In this document: positions 52,923 to 60,868 of the stretch, piece after piece | Layout: every line of letters starts with the position of its first letter | How positions within the stretch are numbered: the stretch's first letter is position 1 | DNA from: G963667675 sp963667675 | GTDB taxonomy: Bacteria; Chloroflexota; Dehalococcoidia; Lucifugimonadales; UBA3495 | DNA length: 64,000 nucleotides | Direction: 5' to 3' | Assembly (NCBI GenBank): GCA_963667675.1 | Contig: OY763929.1 | Coordinates: forward strand, 496,001 to 560,000 | Notes under the pieces: model-generated | The model's input: the letters and a program-made list of their open reading frames with translations, nothing else | What the model was told of the DNA's origin: nothing | The model's database searches: none | Position numbers and translations under genes: made by a program

Positions 52923-53903
52923 TTAGGTAGTTTGATCACTATCGTAGTACTCATCAATCTCACAACAAATGTCTCGCAGTTCGCGTAGTTTTGATTCCAC
53001 AAACCACGCGAAGATTCCTACTGCCTCAGGATCTGGGGCTTGGATACCATTATCTTCATCCAAATAGAAGGCTCTCAATGCCTCCATCGGGTACCGGAGT
53101 TCATTCCGGACCAAATCCACACCCGCCCACGCCTCAAGAGGCTTGCCTCGATCTGACAACGCGTTGTTAAGGTCAGTCAACACGCCATCTATGACCTTAA
53201 GAGCAGCTGCAGACTGATAGCGGTCACTTTCTCCACTAGAGTCTAATGCTCCTGTCAGCAACTTCTCGCACATATAGGTAAGGGACTCGGGAAATAGTGT
53301 GGTTAGATGCTTATCACGAAACTCGGCCTTATGTTTGGCTATATCGCCTTCCAATTTGCCTCTCAATTCTCTCAATGCGCGAACTATTAGCGACTCGTTT
53401 TCAGAGAGCTTTTGCGTGAGATCGACTGAAGCTATTTGGACTTGCCCACCCTTATTGTTGTACTCCATCACGTCAAATCGCTTCAATGACAACGAATTTC
53501 TGTTAATGGTGTAGTACGATTCAGATTTCCTTCTCTTATAGCTCGTTGGATGACCAGCAATCTGATTTCTTATCTCACGGATATCCCCAAGGCCGGGGTA
53601 GTCATCGAGTCGAAAGGGAAAGCCAATGGTGTTTGCCAGGTTCATTAGCGCATCCTGTTGGAGAAACATTCCTTGCAAAACCCCATAAACGGTAAGATAC
53701 AACCTTCCTGTGTTGCTCTCGTCCGCCGAAAGATCTATTCGGAGGTATTCGTCTAAGGCAAGCTGAACATCTTCTATCGTATCTAGACAAGCTACGATCT
53801 GGAACCGATTGTCAACGCTCTTCAAGAACAGATGCCCAGTTATCGCGTTAAACAGAATATCTCTTATTGACTGGGACAGTCTTTGTATCGTTGCGTCTGT
53901 CAT
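52923..53903 (-). CDS. HEPN-like protein of unknown family in the restriction island
   Basis: A 326-residue helical protein without a recognised family. It has an R-N-x4-H sequence (R112-N113-QIAG-H118, in DIREIRNQIAGHPTS), which matches the HEPN RNase active-site pattern R(N/D/H)x(4-5)H. The region around residues 26-60 forms amphipathic helices like HEPN folds. The gene is clearly more A/T-rich than its hsd neighbours. ATG 53903 is chosen; an upstream extension would overlap the TIR-like gene. I infer an antiviral RNase, but the motif is short and could be chance. Confidence 0.5.
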   Translation of the reverse strand: MTDATIQRLSQSIRDILFNAITGHLFLKSVDNRFQIVACLDTIEDVQLALDEYLRIDLSADESNTGRLYLTVYGVLQGMFLQQDALMNLANTIGFPFRLDDYPGLGDIREIRNQIAGHPTSYKRRKSESYYTINRNSLSLKRFDVMEYNNKGGQVQIASVDLTQKLSENESLIVRALRELRGKLEGDIAKHKAEFRDKHLTTLFPESLTYMCEKLLTGALDSSGESDRYQSAAALKVIDGVLTDLNNALSDRGKPLEAWAGVDLVRNELRYPMEALRAFYLDEDNGIQAPDPEAVGIFAWFVESKLRELRDICCEIDEYYDSDQTT

Positions 53904-54024
53904 CGCGCTTATATTCTCCCGCCACCTAGCGCAATCTCCACCACCAGCCTTTCCGTCTGCTGCTCCAATGCCAGGATATCTGTCAGTATCTTCTTCAGGG
54001 ATTGGAGGAGAGGAAGACCCTAGG

Positions 54025-54636
54025 CTAGTTCTGCCAACCCCTGGTGCAATCGCCGCTGCGATTGTCTCCGAATAGATCAAGTCCGTCATCAGGCCAGGGC
54101 GTCTCGTCTTTCCTGAGAAATGCCCGATGAACCTTCGGCATAACTCTCTTGGAAACGCGCCTCCGAGGCCACTTGTAAATCGCGGCGAAGGCGTCCTTGC
54201 CACAGATGTTGCGGGTCAGCCGCGGCGGAATCAGGCGAGGGTTGCGGTCCTCCGGCAGCTTGTCGTAGTCCGGGTGGGTGGGAAGTAGTAGGCCCACCAA
54301 CCCACACCGCTCGTTGTTGCGCCGGTCGATAATACTGGCTGAAATTTCCCAATCTACGTGTTTGCGCTGCCAAGTGCAGCAGCCAATCAGCACTATGGTG
54401 ACTACGGCGTCGGCGATGTGGTCATCCCTGATTCTCCGGCGTATTTCGTCTAGCGGGAGGCTCTCGTCGTGAATGTCTCCCGGGCTGACAGACTTGTCTA
54501 TGGCTTTGCTGTCCAGCGCTTGGACCAACCGGCGTTTGTACTCCTCGTCATCCGCGTGGTAGTAACTAATAAAGACTTTGTGTTTGGGTATGTCAGAAGC
54601 CACGGGTTTAGCTCGGACTATAAGATCCAGCCCCAT
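54025..54636 (-). CDS. MTH538/DUF1863-type TIR-like protein (second of two)
   Basis: A protein of about 203 residues with an MTH538 TIR-like (Thoeris ThsB-like) domain. HKVFISYYHADDEEYKRRL is the first strand; IDKSV, DEIRRRIRDDHIADAVVTIVLIG and CTWQRKHVDWEISASI follow. The Glu in DWEI (E97) is the likely NADase or cyclase catalytic residue. The C-terminal 70 residues are Arg/Pro-rich. Start ATG 54636 overlaps the end of the membrane-protein gene by 19 bases; GTG 54603 is an alternative. ThsB proteins make cyclic ADP-ribose-type signals on infection. Confidence 0.82.
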   Translation of the reverse strand: MGLDLIVRAKPVASDIPKHKVFISYYHADDEEYKRRLVQALDSKAIDKSVSPGDIHDESLPLDEIRRRIRDDHIADAVVTIVLIGCCTWQRKHVDWEISASIIDRRNNERCGLVGLLLPTHPDYDKLPEDRNPRLIPPRLTRNICGKDAFAAIYKWPRRRVSKRVMPKVHRAFLRKDETPWPDDGLDLFGDNRSGDCTRGWQN

Positions 54637-55058
54637 GAAACCAACACGGTGGCGGCGACCAAGACATAGAACGGCAATATGGATACCGAGCCGAATAGAC
54701 ATCGTCCCACGAGCGGCATCCCCATTCCCATGGGAATTACCTTGTAGACATCGGTCGGTACCAATGCACCCTTGTGCAGCTTACTGACGAACTCGTTCTG
54801 AGACTTGATGAAGGCTCGTTCAAGCGCTAGGTAGTAGGAATCCAGGAACAAGAACAACATGGTCGGAATCAAGGCTATCAGCGCATGCTTGGGTTCTCCG
54901 GTGCGCGCTACCAGTACGAGAGTCGCTGCAACCAGCGTGACGCACCACACCTTGCATGAGCGGCTATTCTCAGCCATCCGCGTAATAACGCCCTGTATGA
55001 TGTCCAGGTGCTTCTGGACGGCGGATGATTCGTGGTTTAGCGGCGATTGTTCAGTCAT
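54618..55058 (-). CDS. Small multi-pass membrane protein, SLATT-like
   Basis: A 146-residue protein. Two central helices (VWCVTLVAATLVLVA and ALIALIPTMLFLFLDSYYLAL) are followed by a charged ERAFIKSQNEF segment, and a third helix ends the chain (ILPFYVLVAATVLVSWG). The LDSYYLALERAF phrase resembles the end of the 2TM part of SLATT effectors, which form pores on sensing nucleotide signals. I cannot assign a family firmly. It lies between the two TIR-like genes, the expected place for an effector of a TIR-made signal. Confidence 0.6.
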   Translation of the reverse strand: MTEQSPLNHESSAVQKHLDIIQGVITRMAENSRSCKVWCVTLVAATLVLVARTGEPKHALIALIPTMLFLFLDSYYLALERAFIKSQNEFVSKLHKGALVPTDVYKVIPMGMGMPLVGRCLFGSVSILPFYVLVAATVLVSWGWIL

Positions 55059-55089
55059 TTGGCTGGCTCATTGCATCCGCCAAGAACGT

Positions 55090-55479
55090 TCAGCCTCTCC
55101 GATTCGCTATGCTGTCCAACTCGGCGTTGATGCGGCTCCATCGCCACGGAATCGGCTCCCCAAGACGGGTTATCCCATTGTACGGCCTGCCCTGTGGCCT
55201 GACCTGGATGATGGGCTTCCCAAAACTGCGGGCCATGTCCGTTTCCACTATAACCCCTTGGGCATTGTGTGTGTCTTGGCCAATCAGGACGACCACTACG
55301 TCACATTGGCGTATGGCGTTCCCAGCTTTGTTCTTCCAAGCCGCGTCCGGATAAGATTCATGGAGCGAGCAGTCGCGAATCCGATGATTGGTTTCTTCTT
55401 TGGCCTGCCGGTAAAAGTTGTTCTGTAGGTCTTGGTCTTTGCCGAACTCGAAGCTCACGAAAATGTTGAGGATGGCCAT
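55090..55479 (-). CDS. MTH538-type TIR-like protein (first of two)
   Basis: A 129-residue single-domain protein: ILNIFVSFEFGKDQDLQNNF as first strand, the acidic SLHESYPDAAWK, DVVVVLIGQDTHNAQGV and IVETDMARSFGKPIIQV. The Glu79 in VETDMA matches the conserved acidic residue of ThsB-like TIR domains. It is compact, with no extra domain. An AGGAG four bases before ATG gives good translation. It starts 21 bases after the hsdM stop, so it belongs to the hsd operon. Confidence 0.8.
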   Translation of the reverse strand: MAILNIFVSFEFGKDQDLQNNFYRQAKEETNHRIRDCSLHESYPDAAWKNKAGNAIRQCDVVVVLIGQDTHNAQGVIVETDMARSFGKPIIQVRPQGRPYNGITRLGEPIPWRWSRINAELDSIANRRG

Positions 55480-55500
55480 ATACTCCTCGCAATAAAGCGG

Positions 55501-57459
55501 CTACCTGACAATCTCCGCCAGTAACCCTTCCGTCTCCCGCTCCAAGGCCAGGATGTCCGCCCGTATCTCTTCCAGGGGCCGCAAGGGCTGGGGCTTGTAG
55601 AAGTGGCGGGTGAAGCTAATCTCGTAGCCGACTTTTACGCTGTCTGGGACGTACCAGGCATCAGGAGCGTAGGGCAGGACCTCGCGGCGGAGGAAGGCAT
55701 CGACGCCGCCTTCGTGAAGAAGCGGCGCCTGCTCGGTGTCCCGCAGGTCGGCGTCCGGCTCGTACTCGACGACGGCGGACTTGCCTTGAATGACGGCGGA
55801 AGAAAGACCGTGAAGGGGATCGGCATCAACCCCCTTGTGGACCTTCTTGATGACGGGCGGCGCAGTCTCGGAGCGATTCCCGTTATCCTTGAGCACCTTA
55901 ATCTCCTTGGCTGTGTAGGCACGCTCAGGGTCGATGCCCTCGATGCGCAGGGGCCGCTCCACAGTGACCTTCCAGTAGCCGAAGGCCTCGTTGGGGAATA
56001 TCTTGGACTGTTCCGTCTCCTGGAAGGCCAGGAAAGTGTCGCTGATGCGCCGGATGTCTTCTTCCGAGAGTTCGCAGTTCTTGTTGCCCAAGTTCTTGCG
56101 CAGCGGGCGAAACCACTGGGTGGCGTCGATGAGCTGCACCTTGCCCCGGCGGTGTTCCGGCTTGCGGTTGCTCAGCGCCCAGATGTAGGTGGCGATGCCG
56201 GTGTTGTAGAACATGTTGAGGGGCAGGGCGACGATGGCCTCCAGCCAGTCGTTCTCGATTATCCAGCGGCGGATGTTGCTCTCCCCCTGCCCGGCGTCGC
56301 CGGTGAAAAGGGAACTTCCATTGTGCACCTCGGCGATACGACTGCCTATTGGAGTCTGTTCGCTCGGGGACCTCATCTTGCTCAGCATGTTGGCCAGGAA
56401 CATCATCTGGCCGTCGCTGGAGCGGGTGATCAGGGAATAGTCCGGGTCGCCGCCGTGCTCCACCACGAAGCGGGGGTCCTTGATGTCGGACTTGCCGCCC
56501 ATGCGCTCCAGATCGCTCTTCCAACTCTTGCCGTAGGGCGGATTGGAAAGCATGAATTCGAACTCGCCGCCGGGGAAGGCGTCGACGGAGAGGGTGGAGC
56601 CGAACTTCATGTTGTCGGCCTCGTCGCCCTCGCCCTTGAGAATTAGGTCGGCCTTGCTGATGGCGTAGGTCTCAGGGTTGACCTCCTGCCCGTACAGATG
56701 CACGGATACGTCTTTGTCCCGTTCCGCGGCCATCTGGGTCAGCGCCTCCTCGGCGACGGTCAACATGCCGCCGGTTCCGCAGGCCCCGTCGTAGACCGTG
56801 TAGGTGCCGGAAGCTATCTCGTCGGCCACCGGGAGGAATACGAGACGGGCCATGAGTTGCACCACGTCCCTGGGGGTGAAGTGCTCGCCGGCCTCCTCGT
56901 TGTTCTCCTCGTTGAAACGCCGGATGAGCTCCTCGAAGACGGTGCCCATGCCGTGGTTGTCCAGACCATCCAGTCGCACCGAGCCGTCGCCGTTCAGGAC
57001 GGGCCGGGGGCTGAGGTTTATGGAACTGTCCAGGAACTTCTCCAGCAGAAAGCCCAGGGCGTGGGTATCCACCAGTCGTGGGACCTGGTTGCGGAACTCG
57101 AATTTCTCCAAGACCTCTTGGACGTTCGGTGAGAAGCCGTCGAGGTATGCCAGGAAGTCGGAACGCATCTGCTGTTGGTGAGCCCGGGAAGTCAGGTCGC
57201 GCAGCCTGAACGGGGAAGCGTTGTAGAAGGCCTCTCCGGAGGCCCCGCGCAGCCCGACCTCCTGGTTGGTTATGCCGGCGGCATCCAACTGCTCTTTCAT
57301 GCGGAGTACGGCATCCTTGGTCGGTTCGAGAACCGCGTCCAGGCGGCGTATGACGGTCATAGGCAGGATAACGTCGCGGTACTTGCCCCGGACGTACACA
57401 TCCCGCAACACGTCGTCCGCTATGCCCCAGATGAAGCTGCTGATGTTCAAGGCGCTCAT
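55501..57459 (-). CDS. hsdM: Type I restriction enzyme, M (methylase) subunit
   Basis: A 652-residue N6-adenine methyltransferase. It has the N-terminal helical domain (IWGIADDVLRDVYVRGKYRD), the GEHFTPRDVVQLM lead-in, SAM motif I DGACGTGGML (about 222) and motif IV NPPYGKSWK (about 304). The C-terminal part is long and contains a coiled tail (RPLEEIRADILALERETEGL) that pairs with HsdS. It is the first gene of a nine-gene operon, and its promoter is predicted at 57600-57628. Confidence 0.96.
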   Translation of the reverse strand: MSALNISSFIWGIADDVLRDVYVRGKYRDVILPMTVIRRLDAVLEPTKDAVLRMKEQLDAAGITNQEVGLRGASGEAFYNASPFRLRDLTSRAHQQQMRSDFLAYLDGFSPNVQEVLEKFEFRNQVPRLVDTHALGFLLEKFLDSSINLSPRPVLNGDGSVRLDGLDNHGMGTVFEELIRRFNEENNEEAGEHFTPRDVVQLMARLVFLPVADEIASGTYTVYDGACGTGGMLTVAEEALTQMAAERDKDVSVHLYGQEVNPETYAISKADLILKGEGDEADNMKFGSTLSVDAFPGGEFEFMLSNPPYGKSWKSDLERMGGKSDIKDPRFVVEHGGDPDYSLITRSSDGQMMFLANMLSKMRSPSEQTPIGSRIAEVHNGSSLFTGDAGQGESNIRRWIIENDWLEAIVALPLNMFYNTGIATYIWALSNRKPEHRRGKVQLIDATQWFRPLRKNLGNKNCELSEEDIRRISDTFLAFQETEQSKIFPNEAFGYWKVTVERPLRIEGIDPERAYTAKEIKVLKDNGNRSETAPPVIKKVHKGVDADPLHGLSSAVIQGKSAVVEYEPDADLRDTEQAPLLHEGGVDAFLRREVLPYAPDAWYVPDSVKVGYEISFTRHFYKPQPLRPLEEIRADILALERETEGLLAEIVR

Positions 57460-57599
57460 GCCAAGCTATTGCCTAAGTCTTCTTTCGGTAGAGACGCTTG
57501 CCGCCCTCACACTCCCATTGCAGGGATCTGTCGCGAGTGGTCCGGCGTCCGACTTGCCGCTTTACATTTCTCTTATGCGGCGAATTGGTTTCTTGAAAT

Positions 57600-57628
57600 A
57601 TTCTAATAGAGGCCTCTCGTGGATACAA
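57600..57628 (-). promoter_or_regulatory. Candidate promoter of the hsd operon with a palindrome in its spacer
   Basis: On the minus strand, TTGTAT (57628-57623), a 17-bp spacer and TAGAAT (57605-57600). The spacer holds a perfect 10-base palindrome AGAGGCCTCT (57608-57617), a possible operator. Transcription would start about 57593, giving a leader of about 130 bases. The rest of 57460-57806 shows no gene. Confidence 0.45.
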
Positions 57629-57806
57629 TCAGGGATGAATTGACCGATCAGGGCACACGGTCATGCCGCCCATGTCTCACACCCTGGCAGGCGGCGGGGC
57701 ATGGCGCAATACCCCGATGGACAGGTGTGTTCTGGGAAAACGCAGTTGATGGATGGGGAAATTAGAACAATATGGACGGTGACGGCCGGCTCTGGGAAAC
57801 AGCCTG

Positions 57807-57897
57807 TGGCGGAGAGGGCGGGATTCGAACCCGCGAGAAGCTGTTGACCTCTACGCGATTTCCAGTCGCGCCCGTTCGGCCACTCCGGCACCTCTCC
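57807..57897 (-). tRNA. tRNA-Ser (anticodon GGA)
   Basis: Acceptor GGAGAGG/CCTCTCC, anticodon arm CGCGA-CTGGAAA-TCGCG with anticodon GGA, a long variable arm typical of serine tRNAs, T loop GTTCGAATC, discriminator G and an encoded CCA. It reads UCC and UCU. Its 3' end faces the hsd island. Confidence 0.96.
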
Positions 57898-58020
57898 AGG
57901 ACGGCGCAGCAGCCACAGCCCGGCATTAGTGGGGCGTCTTAGCCAAGGGGGTTGGCTGCAAGGCCGTGGGCTGGCCGGCGCCATTATATTCAATGCCTAT
58001 TAACACTGTCCACCGCTTCC

Positions 58021-58045
58021 GTTCACCCTGAGCTAGTCGAAGGGC
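58021..58045. repeat. Dispersed palindromic element (family B, copy 3)
   Basis: GTTCACCCTGAGCTAGTCGA followed by AGGGC, a truncated relative of the elements at 12180 and 18399. It lies in the 310-base spacer between tRNA-Ser and the Rieske gene, which shows no other gene. Confidence 0.6.
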
Positions 58046-58107
58046 CGCCCCGGTTCCATCTGCTTTGACAAGCGCACCATGTCTTTCATTCGCCGCCCGT
58101 GGTGGCC

Positions 58108-58113
58108 TATAAT
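58108..58113 (+). promoter_or_regulatory. -10 box upstream of the Rieske ferredoxin gene
   Basis: A perfect TATAAT, with a poor TTCATT 17 bp upstream, about 95 bases before the start codon. The distance implies a leader of about 85 bases. Confidence 0.4.
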
Positions 58114-58206
58114 GTCCCGCAATGTCCCAGCATTCCATGGCTGCCGGCCTCGGCTTGCCGTTGGCTGCCGCAACAGGCCGGACAATGTGACTAGGAGCGA
58201 AGAAAT

Positions 58207-58530
58207 ATGGCCGAGTCAGGCTTTGTAAAGGTTGCAGAGGTGAACGACCTTCCCCCGGGAGAAATGATGACGGTGGAGTCGGGAGGCGAGCAGGTTCTTC
58301 TGGTAAACGTCGAGGGCAACGTGTACGCCTGCGACGACATTTGCTCCCACGCCTTTGCCTCCCTCTCCGAGGGCGACCTGAGCGGGGAGGAGGTCGAGTG
58401 CCCGCTGCACGGGTCGGCCTTCAACGTGACCACCGGCGAGGCCCTCACCCCGCCGGCCTTCGACAGCATCAAGACCTACCAAGTACGGGTCGAAGGAGCG
58501 GACATTCTTCTGGGGCCGGCCAAGGAGTAA
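58207..58530 (+). CDS. Rieske-type [2Fe-2S] ferredoxin
   Basis: A 107-residue small Rieske protein of the dioxygenase-ferredoxin/NirD type. The cluster ligands are C46-x-H48 and C65-x2-H68 in ICSHAF and VECPLHGS. It carries electrons to an oxygenase or serves as an assimilatory subunit; the partner gene is not nearby. Start ATG 58207 has GGAG upstream. It is convergent with the signal peptidase gene. Confidence 0.92.
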   Translation: MAESGFVKVAEVNDLPPGEMMTVESGGEQVLLVNVEGNVYACDDICSHAFASLSEGDLSGEEVECPLHGSAFNVTTGEALTPPAFDSIKTYQVRVEGADILLGPAKE

Positions 58531-58621
58531 CTCCTCTCGGTCCCAGACTGGGGAACTCAGCCCCCGTTCACTGCCTTGTACAGGTCGGCGGGCCCTGATG
58601 GGTTCGCCTCCCAGCGGCGGT

Positions 58622-59233
58622 CTACTCGAACAGGTGGGGCAACAGGGACGACGTGGGGTGCAGTAGCTGCACCTGCGAGAAGGGCCAGTAAACGAGCCAC
58701 ACCTTCCCACGGACGTTTTCCTCCGGAACCGGGCCCCAGGTGCGAGAGTCCCGGCTGTTGCGCCGGTTATCGCCTATCACGTAGTACTCTCGCTCCTTCA
58801 GTAACGTCGGCCCATCATTGGAGCGGTCACGTTCCGTCAAGTACGGCTCCTCCAGGAGCGCGCCGTCGATGTACACCATCCCGTTCCGCACCTGCACCTC
58901 TTCTCCCGGCAGCCCCACGACTCTTTTCACGAAGTCTTTCTCGGGATCCCCGGGAAAGCGGAATACGATCACTTCGCCCCGTTCAGGAGGGTGAACGGCA
59001 AAGTGCGATTCCGGCTCTTCCTCGCTCCAGAAGGGAATCACTCGGGCTAAGCGGCCGGTGTCTATCTGGAAGTAGACCAGCTGGTTTATCAGCAGGTACT
59101 GGCCGTGTTCCACCGTGGGTTCCATGCTCGAACCGTCGACCTTGAAGTTGGATACGCTTATCTGCAGAAGCAGAAACACAACCAGGGCCAGGGCCACGGC
59201 CTCGACCGCTTCCCTCGCAACGCGCGAAATCAT
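58622..59233 (-). CDS. lepB: Signal peptidase I
   Basis: A 203-residue type I signal peptidase with one N-terminal membrane anchor (residues 10-27). The catalytic Ser36 is in GSSMEPT and the general-base Lys103 in KDFVKRVVGLPGE. The conserved GDNRRNSRDSR box is present. It removes signal peptides on the outer face of the membrane. No ribosome site precedes the ATG. Confidence 0.95.
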   Translation of the reverse strand: MISRVAREAVEAVALALVVFLLLQISVSNFKVDGSSMEPTVEHGQYLLINQLVYFQIDTGRLARVIPFWSEEEPESHFAVHPPERGEVIVFRFPGDPEKDFVKRVVGLPGEEVQVRNGMVYIDGALLEEPYLTERDRSNDGPTLLKEREYYVIGDNRRNSRDSRTWGPVPEENVRGKVWLVYWPFSQVQLLHPTSSLLPHLFE

Positions 59234-59414
59234 CTTTGCCAGCAGCCCGGATTCACAATGCTACTCAACTGGGTCGGATAACTAAAACAAGCGGCCCCTG
59301 GCATGACCTGCTTGGGGGCCAGAGCCCCTTCGGACGGCCACCGGCCATCCTGGGCGACGCTAGGAAAATTATACACCCGGCGGCCCGCTGTACCGGCGGA
59401 TGCGCCGCATCCGT

Positions 59415-59443
59415 TTGGGTCTAAACGGCACATTTGCTACAAT
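59415..59443 (+). promoter_or_regulatory. Promoter of the hypothetical gene at 59491
   Basis: TTGGGT (59415-59420), a 17-bp spacer and TACAAT (59438-59443), about 40 bases before ATG 59491. The preceding 170 bases show no gene. Confidence 0.45.
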
Positions 59444-59490
59444 CGCCCAGAGGCTGTTCGCGGCTTTCGCCTCACCAGGTACATGCAGCG

Positions 59491-59838
59491 ATGTCATTAC
59501 ACGACCACGGGTTCAACAGAAGACAGATTCGCCAAGGCGGCGGCCGGGGCAACGGCGGCGACCACGTGGACGCCATGTTCGGCAGCACCGAGCTTTACAT
59601 CTACCAGACTCCCAACACCAGGGCCAAGGGCTTTGAGTCCCTGAAGGCCTACCTGGAAGCCCAGGGCTGCGAGGTGGCGTTCACCGCTGATGGCCCCCCG
59701 GAACTCAGCCGGTACGAGACCGTGCGCATCACCCACCAGGGCCCGGATCAAATACCGGATGCAGTGATTAAACGGGCCCACAGTTGGGCCCACCGCAGGA
59801 ACTACCTGCACAGCTTCTTCAAGCCCATGTACCGGTAA
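59491..59838 (+). CDS. Small protein of unknown function
   Basis: A 115-residue protein. The first 28 residues are polar and Gly/Arg-rich (GFNRRQIRQGGGRGNGG), the rest forms a compact alpha/beta pattern (TELYIYQTPNTRAKGFESL; GCEVAFTADGPPE; ending HRRNYLHSFFKPMYR). A good promoter and codon pattern support it as real. I do not recognise a family. ATG 59575 (MFGSTELY) is a possible shorter start. It is convergent with the dehydrogenase gene. Confidence 0.6.
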   Translation: MSLHDHGFNRRQIRQGGGRGNGGDHVDAMFGSTELYIYQTPNTRAKGFESLKAYLEAQGCEVAFTADGPPELSRYETVRITHQGPDQIPDAVIKRAHSWAHRRNYLHSFFKPMYR

Positions 59839-59871
59839 GCCCGGTGAATGCCGGCTGGCCGCCCTCGGCGG

Positions 59872-60759
59872 CTATCCCATCCCCTGCAGGTGCTCCACCA
59901 ACCGGCGAATGGTCTGGTCGCAGGTCCGGGACAAGTCCCGAGTTTCCGGAGTTTCCTCGCCGTACGGCGAGCTTCCAATAAGCCGGTACATTTCCGCAAC
60001 TCCCTGGAAGATATGGGGCGTTAGCCCCAGGCCGCCGAACGTCGCTTCGATCTCCAGCATCTCGCTGACCCAGCGGCGAGACCTGGCCGGCAGCGCCGGA
60101 ATAAAACCTTCCATTCGTTTCCAAGCAGTGGGCTCGCTGTTCTCGAATTCCTCTTGAAGCGGCTTGGACAGGCCCATGATCTCCGCCGCCATCAGGAGTT
60201 GGGCTTGGAGCGCCGCCGACCCCTTGGTCAGTGCGGCGTAGCACATCTTGATTCCTGATGCCTGGCCGACCTCGGGCCCGATAACCCGCACGTCGAGCCC
60301 GCAGGGCTCCAGCTGCTGCAACTCCACCGCATTGGGGCCCGAAGCGTAGAACCTGGGGCAGTGCCCGTCTTTTGGCGGTCCGCCGATTATCGACGCGTCG
60401 ACATACCGGCCACCGGCTCCGGTGATGATCTTTTCCATGTCGCGGGACAGTTGGGGAGCGATGGCGTTGCACTCAGCAAACAGCAGGTCGGCGCCGGTGC
60501 GTCGCAGCACGCCGGCGACTTCCTTGCACAGGCCGGGCACCGCTTCGCTAACGGTGATGGACAGGAGAATGTCCGCCTCCTGTACCAGCTCGTCCAGAGT
60601 CGGGACGTCGGCAATCCCCGCCTGTTGGGACAAGCCCCGGGTCCGGGGGCTCCTACCGGCCAGGCAGGTAATGACCCGCAGCCCGTTCTCCCGCAGCAGG
60701 CGGCCCACGGCGTGCCCCATGTCGCCGGGGCTGATGATGGCGACCGTTTCAACCGGCAT
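59872..60759 (-). CDS. 6-phosphogluconate-dehydrogenase-like NAD(P) oxidoreductase with DUF1932 domain
   Basis: A 295-residue beta-hydroxyacid-dehydrogenase-like protein. The Rossmann part starts VAIISPGDMGHAVGRLLREN (Gly-x-Gly replaced by Pro-Gly-Asp-Met-Gly) and has the family segment YVDASIIGGPP. The catalytic-Lys region is SGIKMCYAALTKGSAAL. The C-terminal part is a DUF1932 helical domain. The substrate is a hydroxyacid or imine; not determinable. Confidence 0.85.
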   Translation of the reverse strand: MPVETVAIISPGDMGHAVGRLLRENGLRVITCLAGRSPRTRGLSQQAGIADVPTLDELVQEADILLSITVSEAVPGLCKEVAGVLRRTGADLLFAECNAIAPQLSRDMEKIITGAGGRYVDASIIGGPPKDGHCPRFYASGPNAVELQQLEPCGLDVRVIGPEVGQASGIKMCYAALTKGSAALQAQLLMAAEIMGLSKPLQEEFENSEPTAWKRMEGFIPALPARSRRWVSEMLEIEATFGGLGLTPHIFQGVAEMYRLIGSSPYGEETPETRDLSRTCDQTIRRLVEHLQGMG

Positions 60760-60868
60760 GGCAAGCCCTCAACGATTCTTCAAAATAGTCGATTCAACGG
60801 CTGGCTCCCGAATGCCCTACGCGGGGCAGCCTCCCGTTAGCCTCTCCGGCTGCAGGTTTGGGTTAACG

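Noticed and set aside
47791..57817. Direct-repeat att sites for the hsd island: GGCGGAGA occurs at the tRNA-Ser end and near 47.77 kb
   Set aside because: The match is only eight or nine bases in GC-rich DNA; chance is likely and no integrase is present.
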